Source: Lachnospiraceae bacterium (GTDB lineage: Bacteria; Bacillota; Clostridia; Lachnospirales; Lachnospiraceae). Taken from it: 64,000 nt of DNA. A program made the position numbers and the translations under genes. The DNA lies in contig VSNM01000016.1 of assembly GCA_009774245.1 (NCBI GenBank), positions 1 to 64,000 on the forward strand. Direction: 5' to 3'. Positions 33,881 through 42,951 of this stretch are shown one piece after another (position 1 is the stretch's first letter; every line of letters begins with the position of its first letter). Below the pieces are notes generated by a model. It was not told the DNA's origin, ran no database searches, and worked only from the letters and a program-made list of their open reading frames with translations.

Positions 33881-35578
33881 TTACTGTGCTGAATTCAGCT
33901 CCGTCAGGCACTGGTCAATGATTGATCCTACTGTATCAACATATGTCTGCATTGCCGGCTCTACTTCACCGCCGTCTACCACGACTGCAGTAATTACTGC
34001 CATCTTCGCATCATGGATCGTACCAGATTCGTTTGTAAATGTCTCAGAAACCGGTGTAGCAGGCGCGTCTACACAGTTCTCCGTAAAGAACTTGTTACCA
34101 GCCGCCGCAAGTTCATCCTGATCATTAAAACCATTTGTCAACGGCGAAATTGCAAGTGCCGGATCAATATAATTCTTCTTCCATACTGTGTTCGGATCGT
34201 TCGGTGACGGTTTTAAGTGGAACTCGCCCTCTGCATAAGAATAATCCTGTGCCTTGTCTGTTCCGGGATTCGTCGTAAACTCCTCTGCCTTTGTGGACCA
34301 GTGAACATCCTCTGCACCATATACCCACAATGTCTGTACAACATCACCGTCTAACATTGTATCCAGCAAAGCATCAAACACTGCCTGATTGTGTACCGGA
34401 TCACCCTGATCAATGATAACCCATACCGGAGCTTCTCTGTTGAGATAGCCGCCCAGTGTATCTGTGATTTCCTTGATTGGCGGAAGCTGTACAAGCTCCT
34501 CGTTTACTTCGTTCTTGATCAGATTATCTGTGAGTGTCCTGTACCATGTACCTGCCCAGTATGTGAACACACCTGATGAACCCTTCTGGTCATTGGAGAA
34601 CCATTTCTCACGCGCAATCTTTGTCGATGCGGTCAGTGTCTCAGGATCGATCGCACCATCCTTGTATGCCTGCTGCATTCTCAGGAGAGCCTCCTTTGTA
34701 GCGTCCTCCTGGAAGCCGTCTACCCATGTTCCGTCCTCTTTCTGATAAATCGCCGGGAATGCACCCTGCCAGAATTCAGGCAGATAGTTGATCCATGGAG
34801 CCTCGGTTCCGATGAAACCTGCAGCTACCACGCCGTATGTATCACCGTCTACACCATTTCCATCTGGATCGCCGTCATGGAATGCTTTTAACATATTATA
34901 ATAGTCCTCGTAAGTCTTGACATCATCGATATTGATGTTCACTGCATCAAGCCATGCTTTCTTTACATATGTGACACAGCCGTTGCCATATGCAGGTGCA
35001 AAAGCGTACAGATGGCCTTCTGCATCCTTCATATTCTCATTGATTGCCGGAATCGTAATTCTGTTCTGGAATTCCGCGTTTGCATAAGCGTCCGCCATAT
35101 CCCACAAAAGACCTGTCGGCGCATACTGCTTGAACATCTCAGCGCTCATGATCATCGCATCAGGATAATCCTGGCTTGCGAAGAGACGTCCTACCGCATC
35201 TGTGTAGCCCGAGTGGTCGAGCTGCTGAATTGTCAGATCGATTCCAACTGCCTCTTCCCACTGTTTCTCAAAATCTGCCTGGCCATTGTCCACAGAAGCG
35301 GTCAGTGTACCATTGACAACTACTGTCAGACCATCCTTGAGTACCTCATGGTAATCTGCCTTCTCGCCAGATGCCGCTGCATCACCGGAGTTGTCAGTTG
35401 ACGCGTCTGTATTGGAAGCAGAAGTATCTGTTGTGCCGCTGCTGCTGTTTGATGACGTGTCTGTTGTTGTGCTGTTGTCTGATGACGTATTAGCAGAGTC
35501 ACCAGAGCCTCCACCACATGCAGTTAAGGAAACTACCATAGTGGATGCCAAAAGTAAAGATAATGCTTTCTTCTTCAT
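33881..35578 (-). CDS. Extracellular sugar-binding lipoprotein, LplA type
   Basis: 565 residues. Lipoprotein signal with lipobox LTACGGG (lipid Cys about 21), then a Ser/Thr/Asp/Asn-rich linker of about 45 residues that spaces the domain from the membrane. The mature part is a large solute-binding fold (DYPDAMIMSAEMFKQYAP, YAFAPAYGNGCVTYVKKAWLD, DPDGNGVDGDTYG, a Ca-binding-like loop). Length fits the LplA/YtcQ group. Strong GGAGG ribosome site. First gene of the uptake operon, divergent from its AraC-type regulator. Confidence 0.92.
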   Translation of the reverse strand: MKKKALSLLLASTMVVSLTACGGGSGDSANTSSDNSTTTDTSSNSSSGTTDTSASNTDASTDNSGDAAASGEKADYHEVLKDGLTVVVNGTLTASVDNGQADFEKQWEEAVGIDLTIQQLDHSGYTDAVGRLFASQDYPDAMIMSAEMFKQYAPTGLLWDMADAYANAEFQNRITIPAINENMKDAEGHLYAFAPAYGNGCVTYVKKAWLDAVNINIDDVKTYEDYYNMLKAFHDGDPDGNGVDGDTYGVVAAGFIGTEAPWINYLPEFWQGAFPAIYQKEDGTWVDGFQEDATKEALLRMQQAYKDGAIDPETLTASTKIAREKWFSNDQKGSSGVFTYWAGTWYRTLTDNLIKNEVNEELVQLPPIKEITDTLGGYLNREAPVWVIIDQGDPVHNQAVFDALLDTMLDGDVVQTLWVYGAEDVHWSTKAEEFTTNPGTDKAQDYSYAEGEFHLKPSPNDPNTVWKKNYIDPALAISPLTNGFNDQDELAAAGNKFFTENCVDAPATPVSETFTNESGTIHDAKMAVITAVVVDGGEVEPAMQTYVDTVGSIIDQCLTELNSAQ

Positions 35579-35674
35579 TTCTTACTTTCCTCCCTTAAAT
35601 TTTTTGAACTGAACATAAACCTCAGTAATAAGTTTCGTCCGGAGTGTCTGCCTCCGTATGCTCCTAACTTTAGC

Positions 35675-35702
35675 ATTGTAAGCCTTTACATTCAAGAGAC
35701 AA
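35675..35702 (-). promoter_or_regulatory. Promoter of the sugar-uptake operon
   Basis: On the minus strand TTGTCT (35702-35697), 16-base spacer, TACAAT (35680-35675), about 95 bases before the binding-protein start. No catabolite-repression box was recognised with confidence. Confidence 0.5.
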
Positions 35703-35789
35703 TTTTTGAGAAAGCATGCATATTTTGATGACAAATTTTGAAAATACTGAAAAAAGGGAATATGAAAGCAGTTACATATTGTATTTTTT

Positions 35790-35818
35790 TTGTAAAGCTG
35801 ATAAAATATTACTAAAAT
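35790..35818 (+). promoter_or_regulatory. Promoter of the AraC-type regulator gene
   Basis: TTGTAA (35790-35795), 17-base spacer, TAAAAT (35813-35818), about 55 bases before the GTG start. It is divergent from the operon promoter, 88 bases away. Confidence 0.5.
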
Positions 35819-35874
35819 AAGGCTAATAATTTTGATAAAAACCTTTTAAATTTTCATATACAGGGGTAAAAACT

Positions 35875-38166
35875 GTGAAAAAATTTTTTCCGAATATACA
35901 AAATGACTCAAATCTGTCAAAAAACTATACAAGCTCTACAAACGGCAATGACAGGCAGGCGCTGATGCTCAAGATGATGACTTCCTACAGCATCTTTCTC
36001 TTCATTATATTAGTGCTGTTCGTCCATCTGTATATCTCTGACACAAAAAACGCGCGCAGCCAGTACCAGTGGCAGGTCAAATCGACGCTGATGAGCAATG
36101 TCGAGCTTTTTGAGAAAGATCTTGACATCATGAATGCATACTGCCGCCAGCTGCTGCAGGACAGCAGGATTCGAAAGCTTGCCAGAACTGCCAGCATCGA
36201 CGACCAGCTCTTTGATCTGGGAAACGCCGTGGCGACCACCATGGCTACAGACGTGTACCCGGAGACGCTCCTGCCAATGTCGGAAGTTTTCTGTTATTTC
36301 CCAAACTCGGACTTTGTGGTGGGGCCTGGCTTTTTTGTCAAGCAGGAGCGATATTATAACTGGATTAAGGACTATTCTGAGGACGCGCATGAGGCTTTCA
36401 TGAAAGTGCTTACAGTCCCTTCGAATTACTATCACTTTATCCCGATGGACACAATCCGTCCATTTAGCAGCAAAACCTATTATATGTATGTGATTGATAT
36501 GAATGATCTCTATTACCTGAATATTGACGCCGTTGTGTGCTTTGTCCTGGAGGAGGAAAAGCTTTCTTCTTTATTTGAGTGTTTAGGCACGAACTCTCCT
36601 TACCGTTTTCTGTCAATCGGCACCACGCCTACAGACACAATTCTCTCCCTGAACACACCAGAGAGTGAAAACTTTGACAATCTGATCACTGATGGCCTGC
36701 CTGATAAAATGGAGGACTTTCTGGCGTCGAAAAAACTGTCTATGGGAACCCATACTTCCACCAAAACCGGTTATACTTACTATTACAGCCACCCCTCCTA
36801 CGACGCCACCACAAATAATGCACCTCCTCAAATATTGTATGCTGCAGTATTTGTTGCTGCGCTCGTAGGCGGGCTTATCATTATTTTCATGCTTTCCAGA
36901 CGCAATATCCAGCCGATCATCGACCTGGATCAGCAGCTGCAGGTCTCAGAACAGGAAAAGAATGACCTGGAAGAAGAAAAAATCCATCTCGAGGAAGTCA
37001 TGGACAGTCAGCGCCCGATTATTTTTAACTCCTATGTGCGCCAGTTCTTAAAGGGCATGATCGTCTCCCCCGAGGAAGCCTCCTACGCAAAGGAATTTAT
37101 CGGCCTGACAGATGAAACGTATACATACAACGGTTTGTATGTGGTCGCCTACAACAGCTCCACCGAATACCAGTCGTCCCCAAACGAATTTATCACACTC
37201 GACGAATGCAACCAGATCGTGCGCGATACACTCAAAAAATATCTGGGCGAACCGTTGTACTGTTTTAGTCCCTCCGACCGCGTCTATGCGCTCATTGTTG
37301 TCGGAAAGCCCGATGATCAAAAAGATCTGATCATCAAGACCAACGAGGCAATCGTCAAACTGCACGATCACCTGTTTGATACCTACGGTATCTGGCTCTT
37401 TGCGGGCATCGGTAAAAATACAAATAATATTTTGAATGTATGGGAATCGTATCAGCAGGCGGTGGAGGCGGTAAATTACACAAGTAAGAACTATATTTTC
37501 TTTCCATATGAATTTATCAAGAAGGACTCAAGCACGTTCTACTATCCAAACGAGCTTTCGACAAAGCTGATTCACTTTATCACGACCGGAAACACCTCGC
37601 AGGTGCTGGAGCTCTTCAACCTGCTGCACCAGGAAAACATTGAGGAGCGCTCCCTTCCGATTCCCATGGTACAGTTTCTGCTGTCCGACATTCGAAATAC
37701 GCTGTTAAAGGCGCGGTTTGCCCTCCCCCAGACAACCCCGGCCGAGGTGATCAGGGATCTGGACGAAACCTTCAATCAGCATGTTTCTTTCAAACTCTGT
37801 GAAGATATCGCCCTAAAACTCTGCAAATTGTTTGTCGCCAAAACAGACGATTCCGACCTGATCACGACGATTGAGAAATACATTAATGAAAATTACGCTG
37901 ATCCCTCCATGGGGCTCAACAAGATTTCGGATGAATTTCAGATCTCAGAGAGCTATTTCTCACACCTCTTTAAAGAAAAGAAGGGCGTGAATTTCTCGAC
38001 CTATCTGGAAAATATACGACTCGGCAAGGCAGCCAGGCTGATTCGTGAGACAGATATCAGTCTAAATGAACTGTATCTCTCCGTGGGTTACAACAACGCA
38101 AATACATTCCGCCGTGCCTTCAAGAAAGTTTACGGCATCACCCCGAGCGCAATGCGCGACGGATAA
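35875..38166 (+). CDS. Membrane-spanning AraC-family regulator
   Basis: 763 residues from GTG 35875, with AGGGG upstream. Helix 1 at about 38-60, an extracellular sensor of about 260 residues, helix 2 at about 322-343 (LYAAVFVAALVGGLIIIFML), a coiled linker (EKNDLEEEKIHLEEVMDSQ), a central cytoplasmic region, and a C-terminal AraC DNA-binding domain with two helix-turn-helix units (LNKISDEFQISESYFSHLFKEK; SLNELYLSVGYNNANTFRRAFKK). One-component regulators of this kind sit opposite LplA/B/C transporters and activate them when an external sugar is sensed. Confidence 0.92.
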   Translation: MKKFFPNIQNDSNLSKNYTSSTNGNDRQALMLKMMTSYSIFLFIILVLFVHLYISDTKNARSQYQWQVKSTLMSNVELFEKDLDIMNAYCRQLLQDSRIRKLARTASIDDQLFDLGNAVATTMATDVYPETLLPMSEVFCYFPNSDFVVGPGFFVKQERYYNWIKDYSEDAHEAFMKVLTVPSNYYHFIPMDTIRPFSSKTYYMYVIDMNDLYYLNIDAVVCFVLEEEKLSSLFECLGTNSPYRFLSIGTTPTDTILSLNTPESENFDNLITDGLPDKMEDFLASKKLSMGTHTSTKTGYTYYYSHPSYDATTNNAPPQILYAAVFVAALVGGLIIIFMLSRRNIQPIIDLDQQLQVSEQEKNDLEEEKIHLEEVMDSQRPIIFNSYVRQFLKGMIVSPEEASYAKEFIGLTDETYTYNGLYVVAYNSSTEYQSSPNEFITLDECNQIVRDTLKKYLGEPLYCFSPSDRVYALIVVGKPDDQKDLIIKTNEAIVKLHDHLFDTYGIWLFAGIGKNTNNILNVWESYQQAVEAVNYTSKNYIFFPYEFIKKDSSTFYYPNELSTKLIHFITTGNTSQVLELFNLLHQENIEERSLPIPMVQFLLSDIRNTLLKARFALPQTTPAEVIRDLDETFNQHVSFKLCEDIALKLCKLFVAKTDDSDLITTIEKYINENYADPSMGLNKISDEFQISESYFSHLFKEKKGVNFSTYLENIRLGKAARLIRETDISLNELYLSVGYNNANTFRRAFKKVYGITPSAMRDG

Positions 38167-38178
38167 GCGATATCAGAA

Positions 38179-38226
38179 TTCCGTCCTTTCCCTTTGCGCC
38201 AGATGTCACAAAGGGAAAGGACGGAA
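38179..38226 (+). terminator. Long stem-loop terminator after the AraC-type gene
   Basis: An 18-base perfect stem beginning TTCCGTCCTTTCCCTTTG with a 12-base loop. The T run is short, so it may also act in the reverse direction for the convergent gene. Confidence 0.7.
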
Positions 38227-38269
38227 AATATTATCTCTACTTTCCTGTACTCAGGATTTCCGTTTCCTA

Positions 38270-39865
38270 CTACACGACCACCTCCACAATCCGTTTTCCA
38301 TCGCGCGCGATTTCCCGGATTCCGGTCGTTTTATTCTGGTTAAAATTATAACTCAATAAATACCCGGTATCGGCGCCATAATCATCCAGATATCCGAACA
38401 ATTGCTTCTCACCGCGCTGGTTGTATTCACTGCCGCGCCAGATTTTCAGTTCGATAATAAACTGCCGGCCGCGGTAATCGACGATGATATCCGCGCGCCT
38501 TGCGTCTCTGGTCTGCGCCTCAATATAATAATTTCCTGTGCCATTAATAATCGGCTTTAGATATAGCAGAAATATTTTCCGCCCTTGCTTCTCAATAAAT
38601 TTTTGGTCGCTGTCACCATATATTTCCATAAAATACTGATAAAACTTTTCCATCACCAGACGCATCTGAAGCATGCCGCCGACAATAAACTGATTGGGCT
38701 CTGCATTAGCTGTCTGCCCGAGTGCATTGTCCATTGACAGTTCCGATAAAAATAAATCATATAACTTCGTCTCAAAAATGCGGTTTCCGATCGCAACCAT
38801 CCCGTTATTTTCTTTTAAAAACCCGAAAGTCACTCCCAGATCAATCAAGTGATTATTCTCCTCAAACGGAAAGGCACTCCCACAAAATAAAATGTCCTGT
38901 ATCATCCTTTTCAGTTTCGGAAAATCTGACAGCTTCTTGACCATATCATCAAACAATGTATTGCGCTGTTTTCTCAGCATACGCTCAGCAGCCACAATCC
39001 CCTCCCCAGTCCAGACATCACATTTCCCTGGAAAATCCGCTGTTCCGGCGAGCTGCTCATCTGCGAGCTGGCAGATACGCGATACCAGATACGGATATCC
39101 CGCAGTATACTCGTATATCAGTCCGCTTATCCTGGCAATATCCATGCCTGTGTGATGGTCGTTCTCGTACCCTTGCAGCATTCCGGCAATTTCCCCCACA
39201 GAGAAACTCATATCAATCTGAAAATCCGCCGCAATATTCCACGGACTGTTATACTTCTTTTCTTCGTCAGGCCGCAGCTTTGATTTTAGATTCTTGATAT
39301 CATATACCCCTGCAAGGATCACACTCTGAAAAGTACTGTCCCGTCCCATTTCCCTTTTCAGATATTTATCCCTGAGCATTCCGAGGAAGCTTAAAAAAAT
39401 CTGATTGTCAGAACTCTTGTCCGCCTCATCGATCATCAATACGACTCCCTGCCTGCTCTGTGTGCACAGGGACGAAATTCTGCCCCCCAGCGCCTTTAGC
39501 GGATAATCGCCGTCTATCCGCTGCTCCCATTCACGCACAACCCTTTCCTGTACGCCATTCCTTCGAAGCTCCTCCGCGATATCCATGACAATACCATTCA
39601 CAAAAACGCCCATATCTGCAAAATAATCATCCGCCGCCTCAAGGCTGATGCTAAGGACGGCATACTCACCGCGCAGGCGTCCTTCCAGTGCGTTGAGCAG
39701 GGTTGTCTTTCCAAATTGTCTTGCCCTGTTAACTGTAAAATACGCCCCCTGGCTGACATATTGATCTACAACCGCATTGACCTTCTCTGTCAGATCGACC
39801 ATATAATGTTTTTCAGGAATGCAGACTCCTGTCACATTAAATCTTTTTCTCATTGAAATTTCCAT
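38270..39865 (-). CDS. AAA-type ATPase with PD-(D/E)XK nuclease-like domain
   Basis: 531 residues from ATG 39865 (AGGAG nine bases upstream; the ATG at 39874 abuts it). The N-terminal ATPase has FTVNRARQFGKTTLLNAL (P-loop variant RQFGKTT, about 46-52) and VVLMIDEAD (Walker B). The C-terminal domain ends with ADIIVDYRGRQFIIELKIW, the D...ELK core of a PD-(D/E)XK nuclease. These proteins are frequent in gut Clostridia and Bacteroidetes; the role is unknown, with defence or mobile-element origin suspected. It follows pyrC by 12 bases without obvious functional linkage. Confidence 0.85.
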   Translation of the reverse strand: MEISMRKRFNVTGVCIPEKHYMVDLTEKVNAVVDQYVSQGAYFTVNRARQFGKTTLLNALEGRLRGEYAVLSISLEAADDYFADMGVFVNGIVMDIAEELRRNGVQERVVREWEQRIDGDYPLKALGGRISSLCTQSRQGVVLMIDEADKSSDNQIFLSFLGMLRDKYLKREMGRDSTFQSVILAGVYDIKNLKSKLRPDEEKKYNSPWNIAADFQIDMSFSVGEIAGMLQGYENDHHTGMDIARISGLIYEYTAGYPYLVSRICQLADEQLAGTADFPGKCDVWTGEGIVAAERMLRKQRNTLFDDMVKKLSDFPKLKRMIQDILFCGSAFPFEENNHLIDLGVTFGFLKENNGMVAIGNRIFETKLYDLFLSELSMDNALGQTANAEPNQFIVGGMLQMRLVMEKFYQYFMEIYGDSDQKFIEKQGRKIFLLYLKPIINGTGNYYIEAQTRDARRADIIVDYRGRQFIIELKIWRGSEYNQRGEKQLFGYLDDYGADTGYLLSYNFNQNKTTGIREIARDGKRIVEVVV

Positions 39866-39877
39866 TGAAAACATCTC

Positions 39878-41185
39878 CTAGGATTTTATCTTCTTCCCAC
39901 CCACAATCGTATATTTCACAATGCCTTTGAGTGTCTGCCCCATAAAAGGAGAATTGGATGATTTGGACACGAAGCTGTGTATGGTTTGTTCTGCGCCCGC
40001 ATCAAAGATCACGATGTCAGCGGCGCTTCCCTCGGACATTGTTCCTGCGGGCAGCCCATACATTCGTGCGGGATTTGCCGACATTCTCTCAATTAACTGG
40101 CTGATGGAAAGATACCCTTTGTCGACAAGGTTGGTAATGCCAAGTGCAAGCGCCGTCTCCAGCCCGATAATCCCGCTTGGCGCCTCTGTGAGCGGCTTGT
40201 CCTTCTCCGCCTTGCTGTGCGGCGCATGATCTGTGGCGATGATATCAATCGTCCCGTCGCGCAGTCCTTCTATAATTGCCTGCCGGTCAGCCTCCTCACG
40301 CAGCGGCGGATTCATCTTCGCAAGTGTGCCATACTGAATGACCGCCTCCTCTGTCAGGCTGAAATGATGGGGCGTCGCCTCGGCGTGGATATTATCCATG
40401 CCGACAGCCGTCGCTCTCCTTTTCGCCTGCCTGACAAGCTCCACGCCCTCTCGCGTGCTGATATGCTGTATATTTAAAATAGCACCCGTTTTTAATGCAA
40501 GCTCCAAATCCCGCTGAATCAATGAGATCTCTGCCTCCCGCGGCGAACCGCCAATCCCATAATACTCCGACGCTCTTCCCCTGTTGATGCCATTGTTCGA
40601 AATCAACCTGGAATTTTCTTCATGAAGACTGATCGGTACTCTCAATGATGCCGCTTTCGTCATGGCGCGCTCCATCAGCTCTGCGTCCATAATCGGAATC
40701 CCGTCATCGGTGAACCCCACTGCTCCTTTTGCCAAAAGCGTATCCATATCCGTCAGTTCCTCCCCTGCCATTCCCTTTGTCACCGTGGCACAGGTATAAA
40801 CCTTTAGATCTGTCGCTTTTCCCTTTTCAATAACATATGTTAGTGTATCAGCATTATCGACAGGCGGCTTTGTGTTCGCCATGAGCACCACACTCGTAAA
40901 GCCGCCTTTCAACGCAGCCCGGGCGCCCGTTTCGATATCTTCTTTATACGTGAAGCCCGGATCGCGGAAATGTACATGCACATCTACCAATCCGGGCGCG
41001 ACGATACAGCCGGAAGCATCGATGACCTCGCAGTCCGCATCACAGCCGCTGTTCCATTTTTGAATATCCTCTTCTAATATCTCTTGTGCGATCTTTACGA
41101 TTTTTCCATCTTTGATCAGAACCTCTGCCAGTTGTTCCAGATTATTTTCCGGATCAATCACTGTGCCGTTTTTTATCAGTATCAT
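39878..41185 (-). CDS. pyrC: Dihydroorotase
   Basis: 435 residues, class I dihydroorotase. Metal site and substrate motifs: DVHVHFRDPG (about 69-78), MANTKPPVDN, SLHEEN, NIQHIST, EATPHHF, and ATDHAPH. It closes carbamoyl-aspartate to dihydroorotate in UMP synthesis. Length and motifs are complete. No other pyrimidine gene adjoins, so it is a detached pyr gene. The ribosome site is weak (GAGAG). Confidence 0.95.
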   Translation of the reverse strand: MILIKNGTVIDPENNLEQLAEVLIKDGKIVKIAQEILEEDIQKWNSGCDADCEVIDASGCIVAPGLVDVHVHFRDPGFTYKEDIETGARAALKGGFTSVVLMANTKPPVDNADTLTYVIEKGKATDLKVYTCATVTKGMAGEELTDMDTLLAKGAVGFTDDGIPIMDAELMERAMTKAASLRVPISLHEENSRLISNNGINRGRASEYYGIGGSPREAEISLIQRDLELALKTGAILNIQHISTREGVELVRQAKRRATAVGMDNIHAEATPHHFSLTEEAVIQYGTLAKMNPPLREEADRQAIIEGLRDGTIDIIATDHAPHSKAEKDKPLTEAPSGIIGLETALALGITNLVDKGYLSISQLIERMSANPARMYGLPAGTMSEGSAADIVIFDAGAEQTIHSFVSKSSNSPFMGQTLKGIVKYTIVGGKKIKS

Positions 41186-41268
41186 CTCTCTGTACCTCTC
41201 TTTCTTAGTGCATCGCTGTACTTGCCTCGCTGCAGCCCGCTACGACTATGCTTATCATACCATACATT

Positions 41269-41733
41269 CTACTTAAATTCTATCATCTTATCCGCGATAT
41301 TCTCTGTCTTTACCACAATATAAGGATGTGTCGGCGTCTTTGTCACATTCTCCGCCTTGCCCGGGCCGATCAACGTCGTGTCAATGACCAGCGAATCCTG
41401 CGTCTCATAAAACGCGTTGACGCTGATGCTGTACCCGCCGCTTGGCTGTTCGCCGTAACCGACCGCTATGTAAAGTTCCTCCCCCAGTGTGTAACTGATC
41501 TGAAATGGATCAGCATATTTCTCCGCGATGATATCCTTTAAGGAATCCGGCTGCTGATCCTCTCCGACCACAGTGAAATCAACGTCCTTAATCTTATCCT
41601 CCGGCACTTCATCCTCCGCGCTGCAGCCAAGCGTCCCTATAACCAAAAATGCTGCCAGCACGGTAAACGCAACCCACTTCTTCCCCTTTTCTCTTTTTCC
41701 CATCCACTTCGTCAAACCCATAAATATATCCAT
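41269..41733 (-). CDS. Lipoprotein with PrcB-like C-terminal domain
   Basis: 154 residues. Signal with lipobox IGTLGCSAED (Cys about 37). The C-terminal half reads LYIAVGYGEQPSGGYSISV and TPTHPYIVVKTE, the PrcB_C pattern, a small beta domain found in envelope proteins, some linked to proteases or stress. Good AGGAGG site. Divergent from the acyltransferase gene. Confidence 0.75.
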   Translation of the reverse strand: MDIFMGLTKWMGKREKGKKWVAFTVLAAFLVIGTLGCSAEDEVPEDKIKDVDFTVVGEDQQPDSLKDIIAEKYADPFQISYTLGEELYIAVGYGEQPSGGYSISVNAFYETQDSLVIDTTLIGPGKAENVTKTPTHPYIVVKTENIADKMIEFK

Positions 41734-41884
41734 CTTTCCTCCTAAAACAAAACGATATCAACGTATTCTTTTATCTATAATTATGTGTTAATTGAAAAAG
41801 ATATACATTTTCGGTTGATTTTATCCACAAAAATGTATAAGATATATTCATTGATACATTATTTTGGAAAGGTATGGTATTTTT

Positions 41885-42619
41885 ATGATTCGATTGATTC
41901 TTGTGGCAGGCTTTGTGATCCTTTTTCTCATACTGAGCATGCCCATCATGCTTGTAGAATGGATCATTGGCAAATATAATCCCGATGTCAAGAGCCGTTC
42001 CAGTCTGGCAATCGTCAACTGGGCATTTCGCTGCGTGCGCTTTCTGGCGGGCACGAGGGTAGACTATCTCGGCGAGGAAAACATTCCAACCGATACGCCC
42101 GTGCTCTATATCGGAAACCACAGAAGTTTTTTTGACATCGTGCTGACCTATGTCCGTGTCCCACGCCCCACTGGTTATATTGCAAAAAAGAGCATGGAAA
42201 AGGTGCCGCTTCTGAGCATCTGGATGCGCAACCTCCACTGTCTGTTTCTCGACCGCGAAAACATCAAGGCAGGCATGCAGACAATCCTTACGGCAATCGA
42301 CCTGATGAAGAACGGCAAATCCATCTGTATCTTCCCCGAGGGAACCAGAAACAGGGAGGAGGGCACGCTGCTACCCTTTCATGAGGGCAGCTTCAAGATT
42401 GCAGCAAAAGCAGGCTGCCCCATCGTTCCCATGACCATCAACAACAGCGCCGCTGTCTTTGAAAACCAGTTTCCGCGAATTAAAAAAGCACACGTTATCA
42501 TAGAGTACGGGAAGCCAATCTATATCAAAGAACTTCCCAAGGAACAGCAGAAAAAGCTCGCGCCCTATGTGCAGGAGATTATTATGGAGACTTATAACCG
42601 AAATAAAGATAAAATCTAA
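41885..42619 (+). CDS. plsC: 1-acyl-glycerol-3-phosphate acyltransferase
   Basis: 244 residues from ATG 41885, with GGAAAGG 12 bases upstream (the frame also opens with TTG 41864). N-terminal membrane helix; motif I NHRSFFD (H-x4-D); motif III FPEGTRNREEG; motif IV CPIVPMTI. PlsC adds the second acyl chain to make phosphatidate. Full family length. Confidence 0.92.
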   Translation: MIRLILVAGFVILFLILSMPIMLVEWIIGKYNPDVKSRSSLAIVNWAFRCVRFLAGTRVDYLGEENIPTDTPVLYIGNHRSFFDIVLTYVRVPRPTGYIAKKSMEKVPLLSIWMRNLHCLFLDRENIKAGMQTILTAIDLMKNGKSICIFPEGTRNREEGTLLPFHEGSFKIAAKAGCPIVPMTINNSAAVFENQFPRIKKAHVIIEYGKPIYIKELPKEQQKKLAPYVQEIIMETYNRNKDKI

Positions 42620-42705
42620 AAAACTATTACGAAGAAAGCTGCTATGGTTCACCTGATGAAGTACGCATCTTCCTCGTATTTTAGCAAAACAATGTCAGAA
42701 AATGC

Positions 42706-42738
42706 ACAGGAGCAGGGAAAGTCTTTCCCTACTCCTGT
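42706..42738. terminator. Bidirectional stem-loop
   Basis: A 16-base stem with one mismatch (ACAGGAGCAGGGAAAG against CTTTCCCTACTCCTGT) and loop TC. It lies between plsC and the small gene, and overlaps the end of the small gene (TAG at 42729). Confidence 0.6.
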
Positions 42739-42860
42739 TTGCTGTTATCTTCTCTTGGCTCATGTGTCTCGATATACTCTATGATTTCGAGTATTTCATT
42801 ACTGTCTATTCCCTTTTCACGCAGTTTCCGAATAAGATTTATGACTGCTTTACCTGTCAT
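42729..42860 (-). CDS. Small helical protein, 43 residues
   Basis: MTGKAVINLIRKLREKGI then DSNEILEIIEYIETHEP and a short polar tail. Amphipathic helices, no signal. It has GGAAGTG eight bases upstream, its own consensus promoter (42906-42934) and a terminator, which makes it more than a chance frame. Such tiny acidic/basic helical proteins are common in Lachnospiraceae; the function is unknown. Confidence 0.7.
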   Translation of the reverse strand: MTGKAVINLIRKLREKGIDSNEILEIIEYIETHEPREDNSKQE

Positions 42861-42905
42861 CAAATCACTTCCTTATCAGGCAACATCACTTTAAGTTCTA
42901 CCTTC

Positions 42906-42934
42906 ATTATAGCTGATTCTACATAATGTGTAAA
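42906..42934 (-). promoter_or_regulatory. Sigma-A promoter of the 43-residue gene
   Basis: On the minus strand TTTACA (42934-42929), 17-base spacer, TATAAT (42911-42906): near-perfect, with the transcript start about 40 bases before the ATG. Confidence 0.75.
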
Positions 42935-42951
42935 GATAGGAACTGACAATG

